The notes under the pieces: generated by a model
The model's input: the letters and a program-made list of their open reading frames with translations, nothing else
Database searches by the model: none
What the model was told of the DNA's origin: nothing
Program-made: the position numbers and the translations under genes
Assembly: GCA_024362935.1 (NCBI GenBank)
Contig: JANCRA010000120.1
Coordinates: 255,501 to 319,500 of the forward strand
Direction: 5' to 3'
Length of the DNA stretch: 64,000 nucleotides
From: Setophaga petechia
Taxonomy: Eukaryota; Chordata; Aves; Passeriformes; Parulidae
Shown: in pieces, positions 35,300 to 49,416 of the stretch
Position numbering within the stretch: position 1 is the first letter of the stretch
Layout of the letters: every line of letters starts with the position of its first letter

Positions 35300-37120
35300 T
35301 TACTGCAGTGCGCTGGCAAGCTAACTGCTACACAGCACTGCGATTGTGTTAGCAGCCTGCAAAGTGCTAGAAAACAGTACTTTCCCACTCTCTTGCCTTT
35401 CCCTTCACATTAATACTTGAAAGGAAGGCATCTTAGACAACTTTCTTTTTCTTGTGTCAAAAAACTCTGCAGCCCTCTCTGCAACATCTGCAAAACGATG
35501 GAATTTGTTTAGTGAGCAGAAAGGTTTTCTCCTTGCGAGACATAGTGAAAAAGCTATTTGCTTAGATGTAGGTGACAAGAAACACTTACTGCAGTGCACT
35601 GAACAGCTAACTGCTACACAGCACTGCGATTGTGTTAGCAGCTTGCAAAGTGCTAGAAAACAGTACTTTCCCACTCTCTTGCCTTTCCCTTCACATTAAT
35701 ACTTTAAAGGAAGGCGTCTTAGACAACTTTCTTTTTCTTGTTACAGAACACACTGCAGCCCTCTGTTCAACTTCGAGAACACGATAGGAAATGTTTAGTG
35801 AGCAAGAAGGTTTTCTCCTTGGGAGACATAGTGAAAAAGCTTTTTGCTTAGATGTAGGTGACAAGAAACACTTACTGCAGTGCACTGAACAGCTAACTGC
35901 TACACAGCACTAGGATTGTGTTAGCAGCTTGCAAAGTGCTAGAAAACAGTACTTTCCCACTCTCTTGCCTTTCCCTTCACATTAATACTTGAAAGGAAGG
36001 CGTCTTAGACAACTTTCTTTTACATTTTGCAAAACACACTGCAGCCCTCTGTGCAACTTCTACAACACGATGGAAGTTGTTTAGTGAGCAGGAACGTTTT
36101 CCCCTTGCGAGACAAAGGGAAAAAGCTATTTGCTCAGATGTAGTTATCAAGAAACACTTACTGCCGTGCACTGACAAGCTAATTGCTACACAGCACTGCG
36201 ATTGTGTTAGCAGCTTGCAAAGTGCTAGAAAACAGTACTTTCCCACTCTCTTGCCTTTCCCTACACATTAATACTTGAAAGGAAGGCGTCTTAGACAACT
36301 TTCTTTTTCTTGTTTCAGAACTCACTGCGGCCCTCTGTGCAACTTCTAGAACACAATAGGAGATGTTTAGTGAGCAGGAAGGTTTTCTCCTTGGGAGGCA
36401 TAGAGAAAAAGCTATTTCCTTAGATGTAGGTGACAAGAAACACTTACTGCAGAGCAGTGACAAGTTAATTGGTACACAGCACTGGGATTGTGTTAGCAGC
36501 TCTCAAAGTGATAGAAAACAGTACTTTTCCACTCTCTTGCCTTTCCCTTCACATTAATACTTGAAAGGAAGGCGTCTTAGACAACTTTGTTTTATATATT
36601 GCAAAACACACGGCAGCCCTCTTTGCAACTTCTACAACACGATGGAAGTTGTTTAGTAAGCAGCAACGTTTTCCCCTTGCGAGACAAAGTGAAAAAGCTA
36701 TTTGCTCAGATGTAGGTATCAAGAAACACTTACTGCCGTGCACTGACAAGCTAATTGCTACACAGCACTGCGATTGCGTTAGCAGCTTGCAAAGTGCTAG
36801 AAAACAGTACTTTCCCACTCTCTTGCCTTTCCCTACCCATTAATACTTGAAAGGAAGGCGTCTTAGAAAACTTTCTTTTTCTTGTTACAGAACACACTGC
36901 AGCCCTCTGTGCAACTTCTAGAACACGATAGGAGATGTTTAGTGAGCAGGAAGGTTTTCTCCTTGGGAGACATAGTGAAAAAGCTATTTGCTTAGATGTA
37001 GGTGACAAGAAACACTTACTGCAGTGCAGTGACAAGTTAATTGGTACACAGCACTGGGATTGTGTTAGCAGCTCTCAAAGTGATAGAAAACAGTACTTTC
37101 CCACTCTCTTGCCTTTCCCT
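35300..37120. repeat. 6577-bp-offset duplication within block B, copy 1
   Basis: Matches 41877-43697 at an offset of 6577, close to 23 monomers. Shared rare variants include GCGCTGGCAAGC, GGGAGGCATAGAGAAAAAG, TTTATATATTGC and CCCTACCCATTAA. The stretch near 35691-36246 carries different monomer subtypes from its partner, so the match is patchy. Confidence 0.75.
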
Positions 37121-39408
37121 TCACATTAATACTTGAAAGGAAGGCGTCTTAGACAACTTTCTTTTACATTTTGCAAAACACACTGCAGCCCTCTGTGCAA
37201 CTTCTACAACACGATGGAAGTTGTTTAGTGAGCAGCAACGTTTTCCCCTTGCGAGACAAAGTGAAAAAGCTATTTGCTCAGATGTAGGTGACAAGAAACA
37301 CTTACTGCAGTGCACTGAACAGCTAACTGCTACACAGCACTAGGATTGTGTTAGCAGCTTGCAAAGTGCTAGAAAACAGTACTTTCCCACTCTCTTGCCT
37401 TTCCCTTCACATTAATACTTGAAAGGAAGGCGTCTTAGACAACTTTCTTTTACATTTTGCAAAACACACTGCTGCCGTCTGTGAAACTTCTACAACACGA
37501 TGGAAGTTGTTTAGTGAGCAGCAACGTTTTCCCCTTGCGAGACAAAGGGAAAAAGCTATTTGCTCAGATGTAGGTATCAAGAAACACTTACTGCCGTGCA
37601 CTGACAAGCTAATTGCTACACAGCACTGGGATTGTGTTAGCAGCTTGCAAAGTGCTAGAAAACAGTACTTTCCCACTCTCTTGCCTTTCCCTACACATTA
37701 ATACTTGAAAGGAAGGCGTCTTAGACAACTTTCTTTTTCTTGTTACAGAACACACTGCAGCCCTCTGTTCAACTTCGAGAACACGATAGGAAATGTTTAG
37801 TGAGCAAGAAGGTTTTCTCCTTGGGAGACATAGTGAAAAAGCTTTTTGCTTAGATGTAGGTGACAAGAAACACTTACTGCAGTGCACTGAACAGCTAACT
37901 GCTACACAGCAGTAGGATTGTGTTAGCAGCTTGCAAAGTGCTAGAAAACAGTACTTTCCCACTCTCTTGCCTTTCCCTTCACATTAATACTTGAAAGGAA
38001 GGCGTCTTAGACAACTTTCTTTTACATTTTGCAAAACACACTGCAGCCCTCTGTGCAACTTCTACAACACGATGGAAGTTGTTTAGTGAGCAGGAACGTT
38101 TTCCCCTTGCGAGACAAAGGGAAAAAGCTATTTGCTCAGATGTAGTTATCAAGAAACACTTACTGCCGTGCACTGACAAGCTAATTGCTACACAGCACTG
38201 CGATGGTGTTAGCAGCTTGCAAAGTGCTAGAAAACAGTACTTTCCCACTCTCTTGCCTTTCCCTTCACATTAATACTTGAAAGGAAGGCGTCTTTGACAA
38301 CTTTCTTTTTCTTGCTGCGAAACACACTGCAGCCCTCTGTGCAACTTCTAGAACACGATAGGAAATGTTTAGTGAGCAGGAAGGTTTTCTCCTTGCGAGA
38401 CATAGTGAAAAAGCTTTTTGCTTAGATATAGGTGACAAGAAACACTTACTGCAGTGCACTGAACAGCTAATTGCTACACAGAACTGCGATTGTGTTAGCA
38501 GCTTGCAAAGTGCTAGAAAACAGTACTTTCCCACTCTCTTGCCTTTCCCTTCACATTAATACTTGAAAGGAAGGCGTCTTAGACAACTTTCTTTTTCTTG
38601 TTACAGAACACACTGCAGCCTTCTGTGCAACTTCTAGAACACGATAGGAGATGTTTAGTGAGCAAGAAGGTTTTCTCCTTGCGAGACATAGTGAAAAAGC
38701 TTTTTGCTTAGATATAGGTGACAAGAAACACTTACTGCAGTGCACTGACAAGCTAATTGCTACACAGCACTGCGATTGTGTTAGCAGCTTGCAAAGTGCT
38801 AGAAAACAGTACTTTCCCACTCTCTTGCCTTTCCCTTCACATTAATACTTGAAAGGAAGGCATCTTAGACAACTTTCTTTTTCTTGTGTCAAAAAACTCT
38901 GCAGCCCTCTGTGCAACTTCTAGAACACGATAGGAGATGTTTAGTGAGCAGGAAGGTTTTCTTCTTGCGAGACAGAGTGAAAAAGCTATTTGCTTAGATG
39001 TAGGTGACAAGAAACACTTACTGCAGTGCAGTGACAAGTTAATTAGTACACAGCACTGGGATTGTGTTAGCAGCGCTTAAAGTGATAGAAAACAGTACTT
39101 TCCCACTCTCTTGCCTTTCCCTTCACATTAATACTTGAAAGGAAGGCATCTTATACAACTTTCTTTTTCTTGTGTCAAAAAACTCTGCAGCCCTCTCTGC
39201 AACATCTACAACACGATGGAAGTGGTTTAGTGAGCAGGAAGGTTTTCTCCTTGCGGGACATAGTGAAAAAGCTATTTGCTTAGATGTAGGTGACAAGAAA
39301 CACTTACTGCAGTGCACTGAACAGCTAACTGCTACACAGCACTAGTACTGTGTTAGCAGCTTGCAAAGTGCTAGAAAACAGTACTTTCCCACTCTCTTGC
39401 CTTTCCCT

Positions 39409-42400
39409 TCACATTAATACTTGAAAGGAAGGCGTCTTAGACAACTTTCTTTTACATTTTGCAAAACACACTGCAGCCGTCTGTGCAACTTCTACAACAC
39501 GATGGAAGTTGTTTAGTGAGCAGGAACGTTTTCCCCTTGCGAGACAAAGGGAAAAAGCTATTTGCTCAGATGTAGTTATCAAGAAACACTTACTGCCGTG
39601 CACTGACAAGCTAATTGCTACACAGCACTGGGATTGTGTTAGCAGCTCTCAAAGTGATAGAAAACAGTACTTTCCCACTCTCTTGCCTTTCCCTTCACAT
39701 TAATACTTGAAAGGAAGGCGTCTTAGACAACTTTCTTTTTCTTGCTGCAAAACACACTGCAGCCCTCTGTGCAACTTCTAGAACACGATAGGAAATGTTT
39801 AGTGAGCAGGAAGGTTTTCTCCTTGCGAGACATACTGAAAAAGCTTTTTCTTCGATATAGGTGACAAGAAACACTTACTGCAGTGCACTGAACAGCTAAT
39901 TGCTACACAGCACTGCGATTGTGTGAGCAGCCTGCAAAGTGCTAGAAAACAGTACTTTCCCACTCTCTTGCCTTTCCCTACACATTAATACTTGAAAGGA
40001 AGGCGTCTTAGACAACTTTCTTTTTCTTGTTACAGAACACACTGCAGCCCTCTGTGCATCTTCTAGAACACGATAGGAGATGTTTAGTGAGCAGGAAGGT
40101 TTTCTTCTTGCGAGACAGAGTGAAAAAGCTATTTGCTTAGATGTAGGTGACAAGAAACACTTACTGCAGTGCAGTGACAAGTTAATTAGTACACAGCACT
40201 GGGATTGTGTTAGCAGCGCTCAAAGTGATAGAAAACAGTACTTTCCCACTCTCTTGCCTTTCCCTTCCCATTAATACTTGAAAGGAAGGCATCTTATACA
40301 ACTTTCTTTTTCTTGTGTCAAAAAACTCTGCAGCCCTCTCTGCAACATCTACAACACGATGGAAGTGGTTTAGTGAGCAGGAAGGTTTTCTCCTTGCGAG
40401 ACATAGTGAAAAAGCTTTTTCCTTAGATGTAGGTGACAAGAAACACTTACTGCAGTGCACTGAACAGCTAACTGCTACACAGCACTAGTACTGTGTTAGC
40501 AGCTTGCAAAGTGCTAGAAAACAGTACTTTCCCACTCTCTTGCCTTTCCCTTCACATTAATACTTGAAAGGAAGGCGTCTTAGACAACTTTCTTTTACAT
40601 TTTTCAAAACACACTGCAGCCGTTTGTGCAACTTCTACAACACGATGGAAGTTGTTTAGTGAGCAGGAACATTTTCCCCTTGCGAGACAAAGGGAAAAAG
40701 CTATTTGCTCAGATGTAGTTATCAAGAAACACTTACTGCCGTGCACTGACAATCTAATTGCTACACAGCACTGGGATTGTGTTAGCAGCTCTCAAAGTGA
40801 TAGAAAACAGTACTTTCCCACTCTCTTGCCTTTCCCTTCACATTAATACTTGAAAGGAAGGCGTCTTAGACAACTTTCTTTTTCTTGCTGCAAAACACAC
40901 TGCAGCCCTCTGTGCAACTTCTAGAACACGATAGGAAATGTTTAGTGAGCAGGAAGGTTTTCTCCTTGGGAGACATAGTGAAAAAGCTATTTGCTTAGAT
41001 GTAGGTGACAAGAAACACTTACTGCAGTGCAGTGACAAGTTAATTGGTACACAGCACTGGGATTGTGTTAGCAGCTCTCAAAGTGATAGAAAACAGTACT
41101 TTCCCACTCTCTTGCCTTTCCCTTCACATTAATACTTGAAAGGAAGGCGTCTTAGACAACTTTCTTTTACATTTTGCAAAACACACTGCAGCCCTCTGTG
41201 CAACTTCTACAACACGATGGAAGTTGTTTAGTGAGCAGCAACGTTTTCCCCTTGCGAGACAAAGTGAAAAAGCTATTTGCTCAGATGTAGGTGACAAGAA
41301 ACACTTACTGCAGTGCACTGAACAGCTAACTGCTACACAGCACTAGGATTGTGTTAGCAGCTTGCAAAGTGCTAGAAAACAGTACTTTCCCACTCTCTTG
41401 CCTTTCCCTTCACATTAATACTTGAAAGGAAGGCGTCTTAGACAACTTTCTTTTACATTTTGCAAAACACACTGCTGCCGTCTGTGCAACTTCTACAACA
41501 CGATGGAAGTTGTTTAGTGAGCAGCAACGTTTTCCCCTTGCGAGACAAAGGGAAAAAGCTATTTGCTCAGATGTAGGTATCAAGAAACACTTACTGCCGT
41601 GCACTGACAAGCTAATTGCTACACAGCACTGCGATTGTGTTAGCAGCTTGCAAAGTGCTAGAAAACAGTACTTTCCCACTCTCTTGCCTTTCCCTACACA
41701 TTAATACTTGAAAGGAAGGCGTCTTAGACAACTTTCTTTTTCTTGTTACAGAACACACTGCAGCCCTCTGTGCATCTTCTAGAACACGATAGGAGATGTT
41801 TAGTGAGCAGGAAGGTTTTCTTCTTGCGAGACAGAGTGAAAAAGCTATTTGCTTAGATGTAGGTGACAAGAAACACTTACTGCAGTGCGCTGGCAAGCTA
41901 ACTGCTACACAGCACTGCGATTGTGTTAGCAGCCTGCAAAGTGCTAGAAAACAGTACTTTCCCACTCTCTTGCCTTTCCCTTCACATTAATACTTGAAAG
42001 GAAGGCATCTTAGACAACTTTCTTTTTCTTGTGTCAAAAAACTCTGCAGCCCTCTCTGCAACATCTGCAAAACGATGGAATTTGTTTAGTGAGCAGAAAG
42101 GTTTTCTCCTTGCGAGACATAGTGAAAAAGCTATTTGCTTAGATGTAGGTGACAAGAAACACTTACTGCAGTGCACTGAACAGCTAACTGCTACACAGCA
42201 CTGCGATTGTGTTAGCAGCTTGCAAAGTACTAGAAAACAGTACTTTCCCACTCTCTTGCCTTTCCCTTCACATTAATACTTGAAAGGAAGGCGTCTTAGA
42301 CAACTTTCTTCTACATTTTGCAAAACACACTGCAGCCTTTTTTGCAACTTCTACAACACGATGGAAGTTGTTTAGTGAGCAGCAACGTTTTCCCCTTGCG

Positions 42401-45400
42401 AGACATAGTGAAAAAGCTATTTGCTTAGATGTAGGTGACAAGAAACACTTACTGCAGTGCACTGAACAGCTAACTGCTACACAGCACTAGTACTGTGTTA
42501 CCAGCTTGCAAAGTGCTAGAAAACAGTACTTTCCCACTCTCTTGCCTTTCCCTTCACATTAATACTTGAAAGGAAGGCGTCTTAGACAACTTTCTTTTAT
42601 ATTTTGCAAAACACACTGCAGCCGTCTGTGCAACTTCTAAAACACGATGGAAGTTGTTTAGTGAGCAGCAACGTTTTCCCCATGCGAGACATAGTGAAAA
42701 AGCTATTTGCTCAGATGTAGGTATCAAGAAACACTTACTGCCGTGCACTGACAAGCTAATTGCTACACAGCACTGCGATTGTGTTAGCAGCTTGCAAAGT
42801 GCTAGAAAACAGTACTTTCCCACTCTCTTGCCTTTCCCTACACATTAATACTTGAAAGGAAGGCGTCTTAGACAACTTTCTTTTTCTTGTTTCAGAACTC
42901 ACTGCGGCCCTCTGTGCAACTTCTAGAACACAATAGGAGATGTTTAGTGAGCAGGAAGGTTTTCTCCTTGGGAGGCATAGAGAAAAAGCTATTTCCTTAG
43001 ATGTAGGTGACAAGAAACACTTACTGCAGTGCAGTGACAAGTTAATTGGTACAGAGCACTGGGATTGTGTTAGCAGCTCTCAAAGTGATAGAAAACAGTA
43101 CTTTTCCACTCTCTTGCCTTTCCCTTCACATTAATACTTGAAAGGAAGGCGTCTTAGACAACTTTGTTTTATATATTGCAAAACACACGGCAGCCCTCTT
43201 TGCAACTTCTACAACACGATGGAAGTTGTTTAGTAAGCAGCAACGTTTTCCCCTTGCGAGACAAAGTGAAAAAGCTATTTGCTCAGATGTAGGTATCAAG
43301 AAACACTTACTGCCGTGCACTGACAAGCTAATTGCTACACAGCACTGCGATTGCGTTAGCAGCTTGCAAAGTGCTAGAAAACAGTACTTTCCCACTCTCT
43401 TGCCTTTCCCTACCCATTAATACTTGAAAGGAAGGCGTCTTAGAAAACTTTGTTTTTCTTGTTACAGAACACACTGCAGCCCTCTGTGCAACTTCTAGAA
43501 CACGATAGGAGATGTTTAGTGAGCAGGAAGGTTTTCTCCTTGGGAGACATAGTGAAAAAGCTATTTGCTTAGATGTAGGTGACAAGAAACACTTACTGCA
43601 GTGCAGTGACAAGTTAATTGGTACACAGCACTGGGATTGTGTTAGCAGCTCTCAAAGTGATAGAAAACAGTACTTTCCCACTCTCTTGCCTTTCCCTTCA
43701 CATTAATACTTGAAAGGAAGGCGTCTTAGACAACTTTCTTTTACATTTTGCAAAACACACTGCTGCCGTCTGTGCAACTTCTACAACACGATGGAAGTTG
43801 TTTAGTGAGCAGCAGCGTTTTCCCCTTGCGAGACAAAGGGAAAAAGCTATTTGCTCAGATGTAGGTATCAAGAAACACTTACTGCCGTGCACTGACAAGC
43901 TAATTGCTACACAGCACTGGGATTGTGTTAGCAGCTTGCAAAGTGCTAGAAAACAGTACTTTCCCACTCTCTTGCCTTTCCCTACACATTAATACTTGAA
44001 AGGAAGGCGTCTTAGACAACTTTCTTTTTCTTGTTACAGAACACACTGCAGCCCTCTGTTCAACTTCGAGAACACGATAGGAAATGTTTAGTGAGCAAGA
44101 AGGTTTTCTCCTTGGGAGACATAGTGAAAAAGCTTTTTGCTTAGATGTAGGTGACAAGAAACACTTACTGCAGTGCAGTGACAAGTTAATTGGTACACAG
44201 CACTGGGATTGTGTTAGCAGCTCTCAAAGTGATAGAAAACAGTACTTTCCCACTCTCTTGCCTTTCCCTTCACATTAATACTTGAAAGGAAGGCGTCTTA
44301 GACAACTTTCTTTTACATTTTGCAAAACACACTGCAGCCCTCTGTGCAACTTCTACAACACGATGGAAGTTGTTTAGTGAGCAGCAACGTTTTCCCCTTG
44401 CGAGACAAAGTGAAAAAGCTATTTGCTCAGATGTAGGTGACAAGAAACACTTACTGCAGTGCACTGAACAGCTAACTGCTACACAGCACTAGGATTGTGT
44501 TAGCAGCTTGCAAAGTGCTAGAAAACAGTACTTTCCCACTCTCTTGCCTTTCCCTTCACATTAATACTTGAAAGGAAGGCGTCTTAGACAACTTTCTTTT
44601 ACATTTTGCAAAACACACTGCTGCCGTCTGTGCAACTTCTACAACACGATGGAAGTTGTTTAGTGAGCAGCAACGTTTTCCCCTTGCGAGACAAAGGGAA
44701 AAAGCTATTTGCTCAGATGTAGGTATCAAGAAACACTTACTGCCGTGCACTGACAAGCTAATTGCTACACAGCACTGCGATTGTGTTAGCAGCTTGCAAA
44801 GTGCTAGAAAACAGTACTTTCCCACTCTCTTGCCTTTCCCTACACATTAATACTTGAAAGGAAGGCGTCTTAGACAACTTTCTTTTTCTTGTTACAGAAC
44901 ACACTGCAGCCCTCTGTGCATCTTCTAGAACACGATAGGAGATGTTTAGTGAGCAGGAAGGTTTTCTTCTTGCGAGACAGAGTGAAAAAGCTATTTGCTT
45001 AGATGTAGGTGACAAGAAACACTTACTGCAGTGCAGTGACAAGTTAATTAGTACACAGCACTGGGATTGTGTTAGCAGCGCTCAAAGTGATAGAAAACAG
45101 TACTTTCCCACTCTCTTGCCTTTCCCTTCACATTAATACTTGAAAGGAAGGCATCTTATACAACTTTCTTTTTCTTGTGTCAAAAAACTCTGCAGCCCTC
45201 TCTGCAACATCTACAACACGATGGAAGTGGTTTAGTGAGCAGGAAGGTTTTCTCCTTGCGAGACATAGTGAAAAAGCTATTTGCTTAGATGTAGGTGACA
45301 AGAAACACTTACTGCAGTGCACTGAACAGCTAACTGCTACACAGCACTAGTACTGTGTTAGCAGCTTGCAAAGTGCTAGAAAACAGTAATTTCCCACTCT

Positions 45401-48000
45401 CTTGCCTTTCCCTTCACATTAATACTTGAAAGGAAGGCGTCTTAGACAACTTTCTTTTACATTTTGCAAAACACACTGCAGCCGTCTGTGCAACTTCTAC
45501 AACACGATGGAAGTTGTTTAGTGAGCAGGAACGTTTTCCCCTTGCGAGACAAAGGGAAAAAGCTATTTGCTCAGATGTAGTTATCAAGAAACACTTACTG
45601 CCGTGCACTGACAAGCTAATTGCTACACAGCACTGGGATTGTGTTAGCAGCCCTCAAAGTGATAGAAAACAGTACTTTCCCACTCTCTTGCCTTTCCCTT
45701 CACATTAATACTTGAAAGGAAGGCGTCTTAGACAACTTTCTTTTTCTTGCTGCAAAACACACTGCAGCCCTCTGTGCAACTTCTAGAACACGATAGGAAA
45801 TGTTTAGTGAGCAGGAAGGTTTTCTCCTTGCGAAACATACTGAAAAAGCTTTTTGCTTCGATATAGGTGACAAGAAACACTTACTGCAGTGCACTGAACA
45901 GCTAATTGCTACACAGCACTGCGATTGTGTGAGCAGCCTGCAAAGTGCTAGAAAACAGTACTTTCCCACTCTCTTGCCTTTCCCTACACATTAATACTTG
46001 AAAGGAAGGCGTCTTAGACAACTTTCTTTTTCTTGTTACAGAACACACTGCAGCCCTCTGTGCATCTTCTAGAACACGATAGGAGCTGTTTAGTGAGCAG
46101 GAAGGTTTTCTTCTTGCGAGACAGAGTGAAAAAGCTATTTGCTTAGATGTAGGTGACAAGAAACACTTACTGCAGTGCAGTGACAAGTTAATTAGTACAC
46201 AGCACTGGGATTGTGTTAGCAGCGCTCAAAGTGATAGAAAACAGTACTTTCCCACTCTCTTGCCTTTCCCTTCACATTAATACTTGAAAGGAAGGCATCT
46301 TATACAACTTTCTTTTTCTTGTGTCAAAAAACTCTGCAGCCCTCTCTGCAACATCTACAACACGATGGAAGTGGTTTAGTGAGCAGGAAGGTTTTCTCCT
46401 TGCGAGACATAGTGAAAAAGCTTTTTCCTTAGATGTAGGTGACAAGAAACACTTACTGCAGTGCACTGAACAGCTAACTGCTACACAGCACTAGTACTGT
46501 GTTAGCAGCTTGCAAAGTGCTAGAAAACAGTACTTTCCCACTCTCTTGCCTTTCCCTTCACATTAATACTTGAAAGGAAGGCGTCTTAGACAACTTTCTT
46601 TTACATTTTGCAAAACACACTGCAGCCGTCTGTGCAACTTCTACAACACGATGGAAGTTGTTTAGTGAGCAGGAACATTTTCCCCTTGCGAGACAAAGGG
46701 AAAAAGCTATTTGCTCAGATGTAGTTATCAAGAAACACTTACTGCCGTGCACTGACAAGCTAATTGCTACACAGCACTGGGATTGTGTTAGCAGCTCTCA
46801 AAGTGATAGAAAACAGTACTTTCCCACTCTCTTGCCTTTCCCTTCACATTAATACTTGAAAGGAAGGCGTCTTAGACAACTTTCTTTTTCTTGCTGCAAA
46901 ACACACTGCAGCCCTCTATGCAACTTCTAGAACACGATAGGAAATGTTTAGTGAGCAGGAAGGTTTTCTCCTTGGGAGACATAGTGAAAAAGCTATTTGC
47001 TTAGATGTAGGTGACAAGAAACACTTACTGCAGTGCAGTGACAAGTTAATTGGTACACAGCACTGGGATTGTGTTAGCAGCTCTCAAAGTGATAGAAAAC
47101 AGTACTTTCCCACTCTCTTGCCTTTCCCTTCACATTAATACTTGAAAGGAAGGCGTCTTAGACAACTTTCTTTTACATTTTGCAAAACACACTGCAGCCC
47201 TCTGTGCAACTTCTACAACACGATGGAAGTTGTTTAGTGAGCAGCAACGTTTTCCCCTTGCGAGACAAAGTGAAAAAGCTATTTGCTCAGATGTAGGTGA
47301 CAAGAAACACTTACTGCAGTGCACTGAACAGCTAACTGCTACACAGCACTAGGATTGTGTTAGCAGCTTGCAAAGTGCTAGAAAACAGTACTTTCCCACT
47401 CTCTTGCCTTTCCCTTCACATTAATACTTGAAAGGAAGGCGTCTTAGACAACTTTCTTTTACATTTTGCAAAACACACTGCTGCCGTCTGTGCAACTTCT
47501 ACAACACGATGGAAGTTGTTTAGTGAGCAGCAACGTTTTCCCCTTGCGAGACAAAGGGAAAAAGCTATTTGCTCAGATGTAGGTATCAAGAAACACTTAC
47601 TGCCGTGCACTGACAAGCTAATTGCTACACAGCACTGCGATTGTGTTAGCAGCTTGCAAAGTGCTAGAAAACAGTACTTTCCCACTCTCTTGCCTTTCCC
47701 TACACATTAATACTTGAAAGGAAGGCGTCTTAGACAACTTTCTTTTTCTTGTTACAGAACACACTGCAGCCCTCTGTGCATCTTCTAGAACACGATAGGA
47801 GATGTTTAGTGAGCAGGAAGGTTTTCTTCTTGCGAGACAGAGTGAAAAAGCTATTTGCTTAGATGTAGGTGACAAGAAACACTTACTGCAGTGCAGTGAC
47901 AAGTTAATTAGTACACAGCACTGGGATTGTGTTAGCAGCGCTCAAAGTGATAGAAAACAGTACTTTCCCACTCTCTTGCCTTTCCCTTCACATTAATACT
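39409..48000. repeat. 6006-bp-offset duplication within block B
   Basis: 39409-42000 matches 45414-48000 at offsets of 6005-6006, about 21 monomers. Shared rare variants are GAGCAGGAACATTTTCC, TTTTTCCTTAGATG and the GCACTAGTACTGTG monomer. It overlaps the 2860-bp repeats, showing nested rounds of duplication. Confidence 0.75.
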
Positions 48001-48910
48001 TGAAAGGAAGGCATCTTATACAACTTTCTTTTTCTTGTGTCAAAAAACTCTGCAGCCCTCTCTGCAACATCTACAACACGATGGAAGTGGTTTAGTGAGC
48101 AGGAAGGTTTTCTCCTTGCGAGACATAGTGAAAAAGCTATTTGCTTAGATGTAGGTGACAAGAAACACTTACTGCAGTGCACTGAACAGCTAACTGCTAC
48201 ACAGCACTAGTACTGTGTTAGCAGCTTGCAAAGTGCTAGAAAACAGTACTTTCCCACTCTCTTGCCTTTCCCTTCACATTAATACTTGAAAGGAAGGCGT
48301 CTTAGACAACTTTCTTTTACATTTTGCAAAACACACTGCAGCCGTCTGTGCAACTTCTACAACACGATGGAAGTTGTTTAGTGAGCAGGAACGTTTTCCC
48401 CTTGCGAGACAAAGGGAAAAAGCTATTTGCTCAGATGTAGTTATCAAGAAACACTTACTGCCGTGCACTGACAAGCTAATTGCTACACAGCACTGGGATT
48501 GTGTTAGCAGCCCTCAAAGTGATAGAAAACAGTACTTTCCCACTCTCTTGCCTTTCCCTTCACATTAATACTTGAAAGGAAGGCGTCTTAGACAACTTTC
48601 TTTTTCTTGCTGCAAAACACACTGCAGCCCTCTGTGCAACTTCTAGAACACGATAGGAAATGTTTAGTGAGCAGGAAGGTTTTCTCCTTGCGAAACATAC
48701 TGAAAAAGCTTTTTGCTTCGATATAGGTGACAAGAAACACTTACTGCAGTGCACTGAACAGCTAATTGCTACACAGCACTGCGATTGTGTGAGCAGCCTG
48801 CAAAGTGCTAGAAAACAGTACTTTCCCACTCTCTTGCCTTTCCCTACACATTAATACTTGAAAGGAAGGCGTCTTAGACAACTTTCTTTTTCTTGTTACA
48901 GAACACACTG
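44200..48910. repeat. 2860-bp (10-monomer) higher-order repeat
   Basis: Landmarks at 44270, 44556, 44942, 45414, 45700 and 45902 recur at +2860 with almost no differences, including the rare GCGAAACATACTG and GTGTGAGCAGCC variants. The second copy diverges after about 48900. A related 11-monomer offset (3146) links 41124-41700 to 44270-44850. Confidence 0.85.
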
Positions 48911-49416
48911 CAGCCCTCTCTGCAACATCTGCAACACGATGGAAGTGGTTTAGTGAGCAGGAAGGTTTTCTCCTTGCGAGACATAGTGAAAAAGCTATTT
49001 GCTTAGATGTAGGTGACAAGAAACACTTACTGCAGTGCACGGAAAAGCTAATTGCTACACAGAACTGGGATTGTGTTAGCAGCTTACAAAGTGCTAGAAA
49101 ACAGTACTTTCCCACTCTCTTGCCTTTCCCTTCACATTAATACTTGAAAGGAAGGCGTCTTAGACAACTTTCTTTTACATTTTGCAAAACACACTGCAGC
49201 CGTCTGTGCAACTTCTACAACACGATGGAAGTTGTTTAGTGAGCAGGAACGTTTTCCCCTTGCGAGCAAAGTGAAAAAGCTATTTGCTCAGATGTAGTTA
49301 TCAAGAAACACTTACTGCCGTGCACTGACATGCTAATTGCTACAGAGCACTGCGATTGCGTTAGCAGCTTGCAAAGTGCTAGAAAACAGTACTTTCCCAC
49401 TCTCTTGCCTTTCCCT

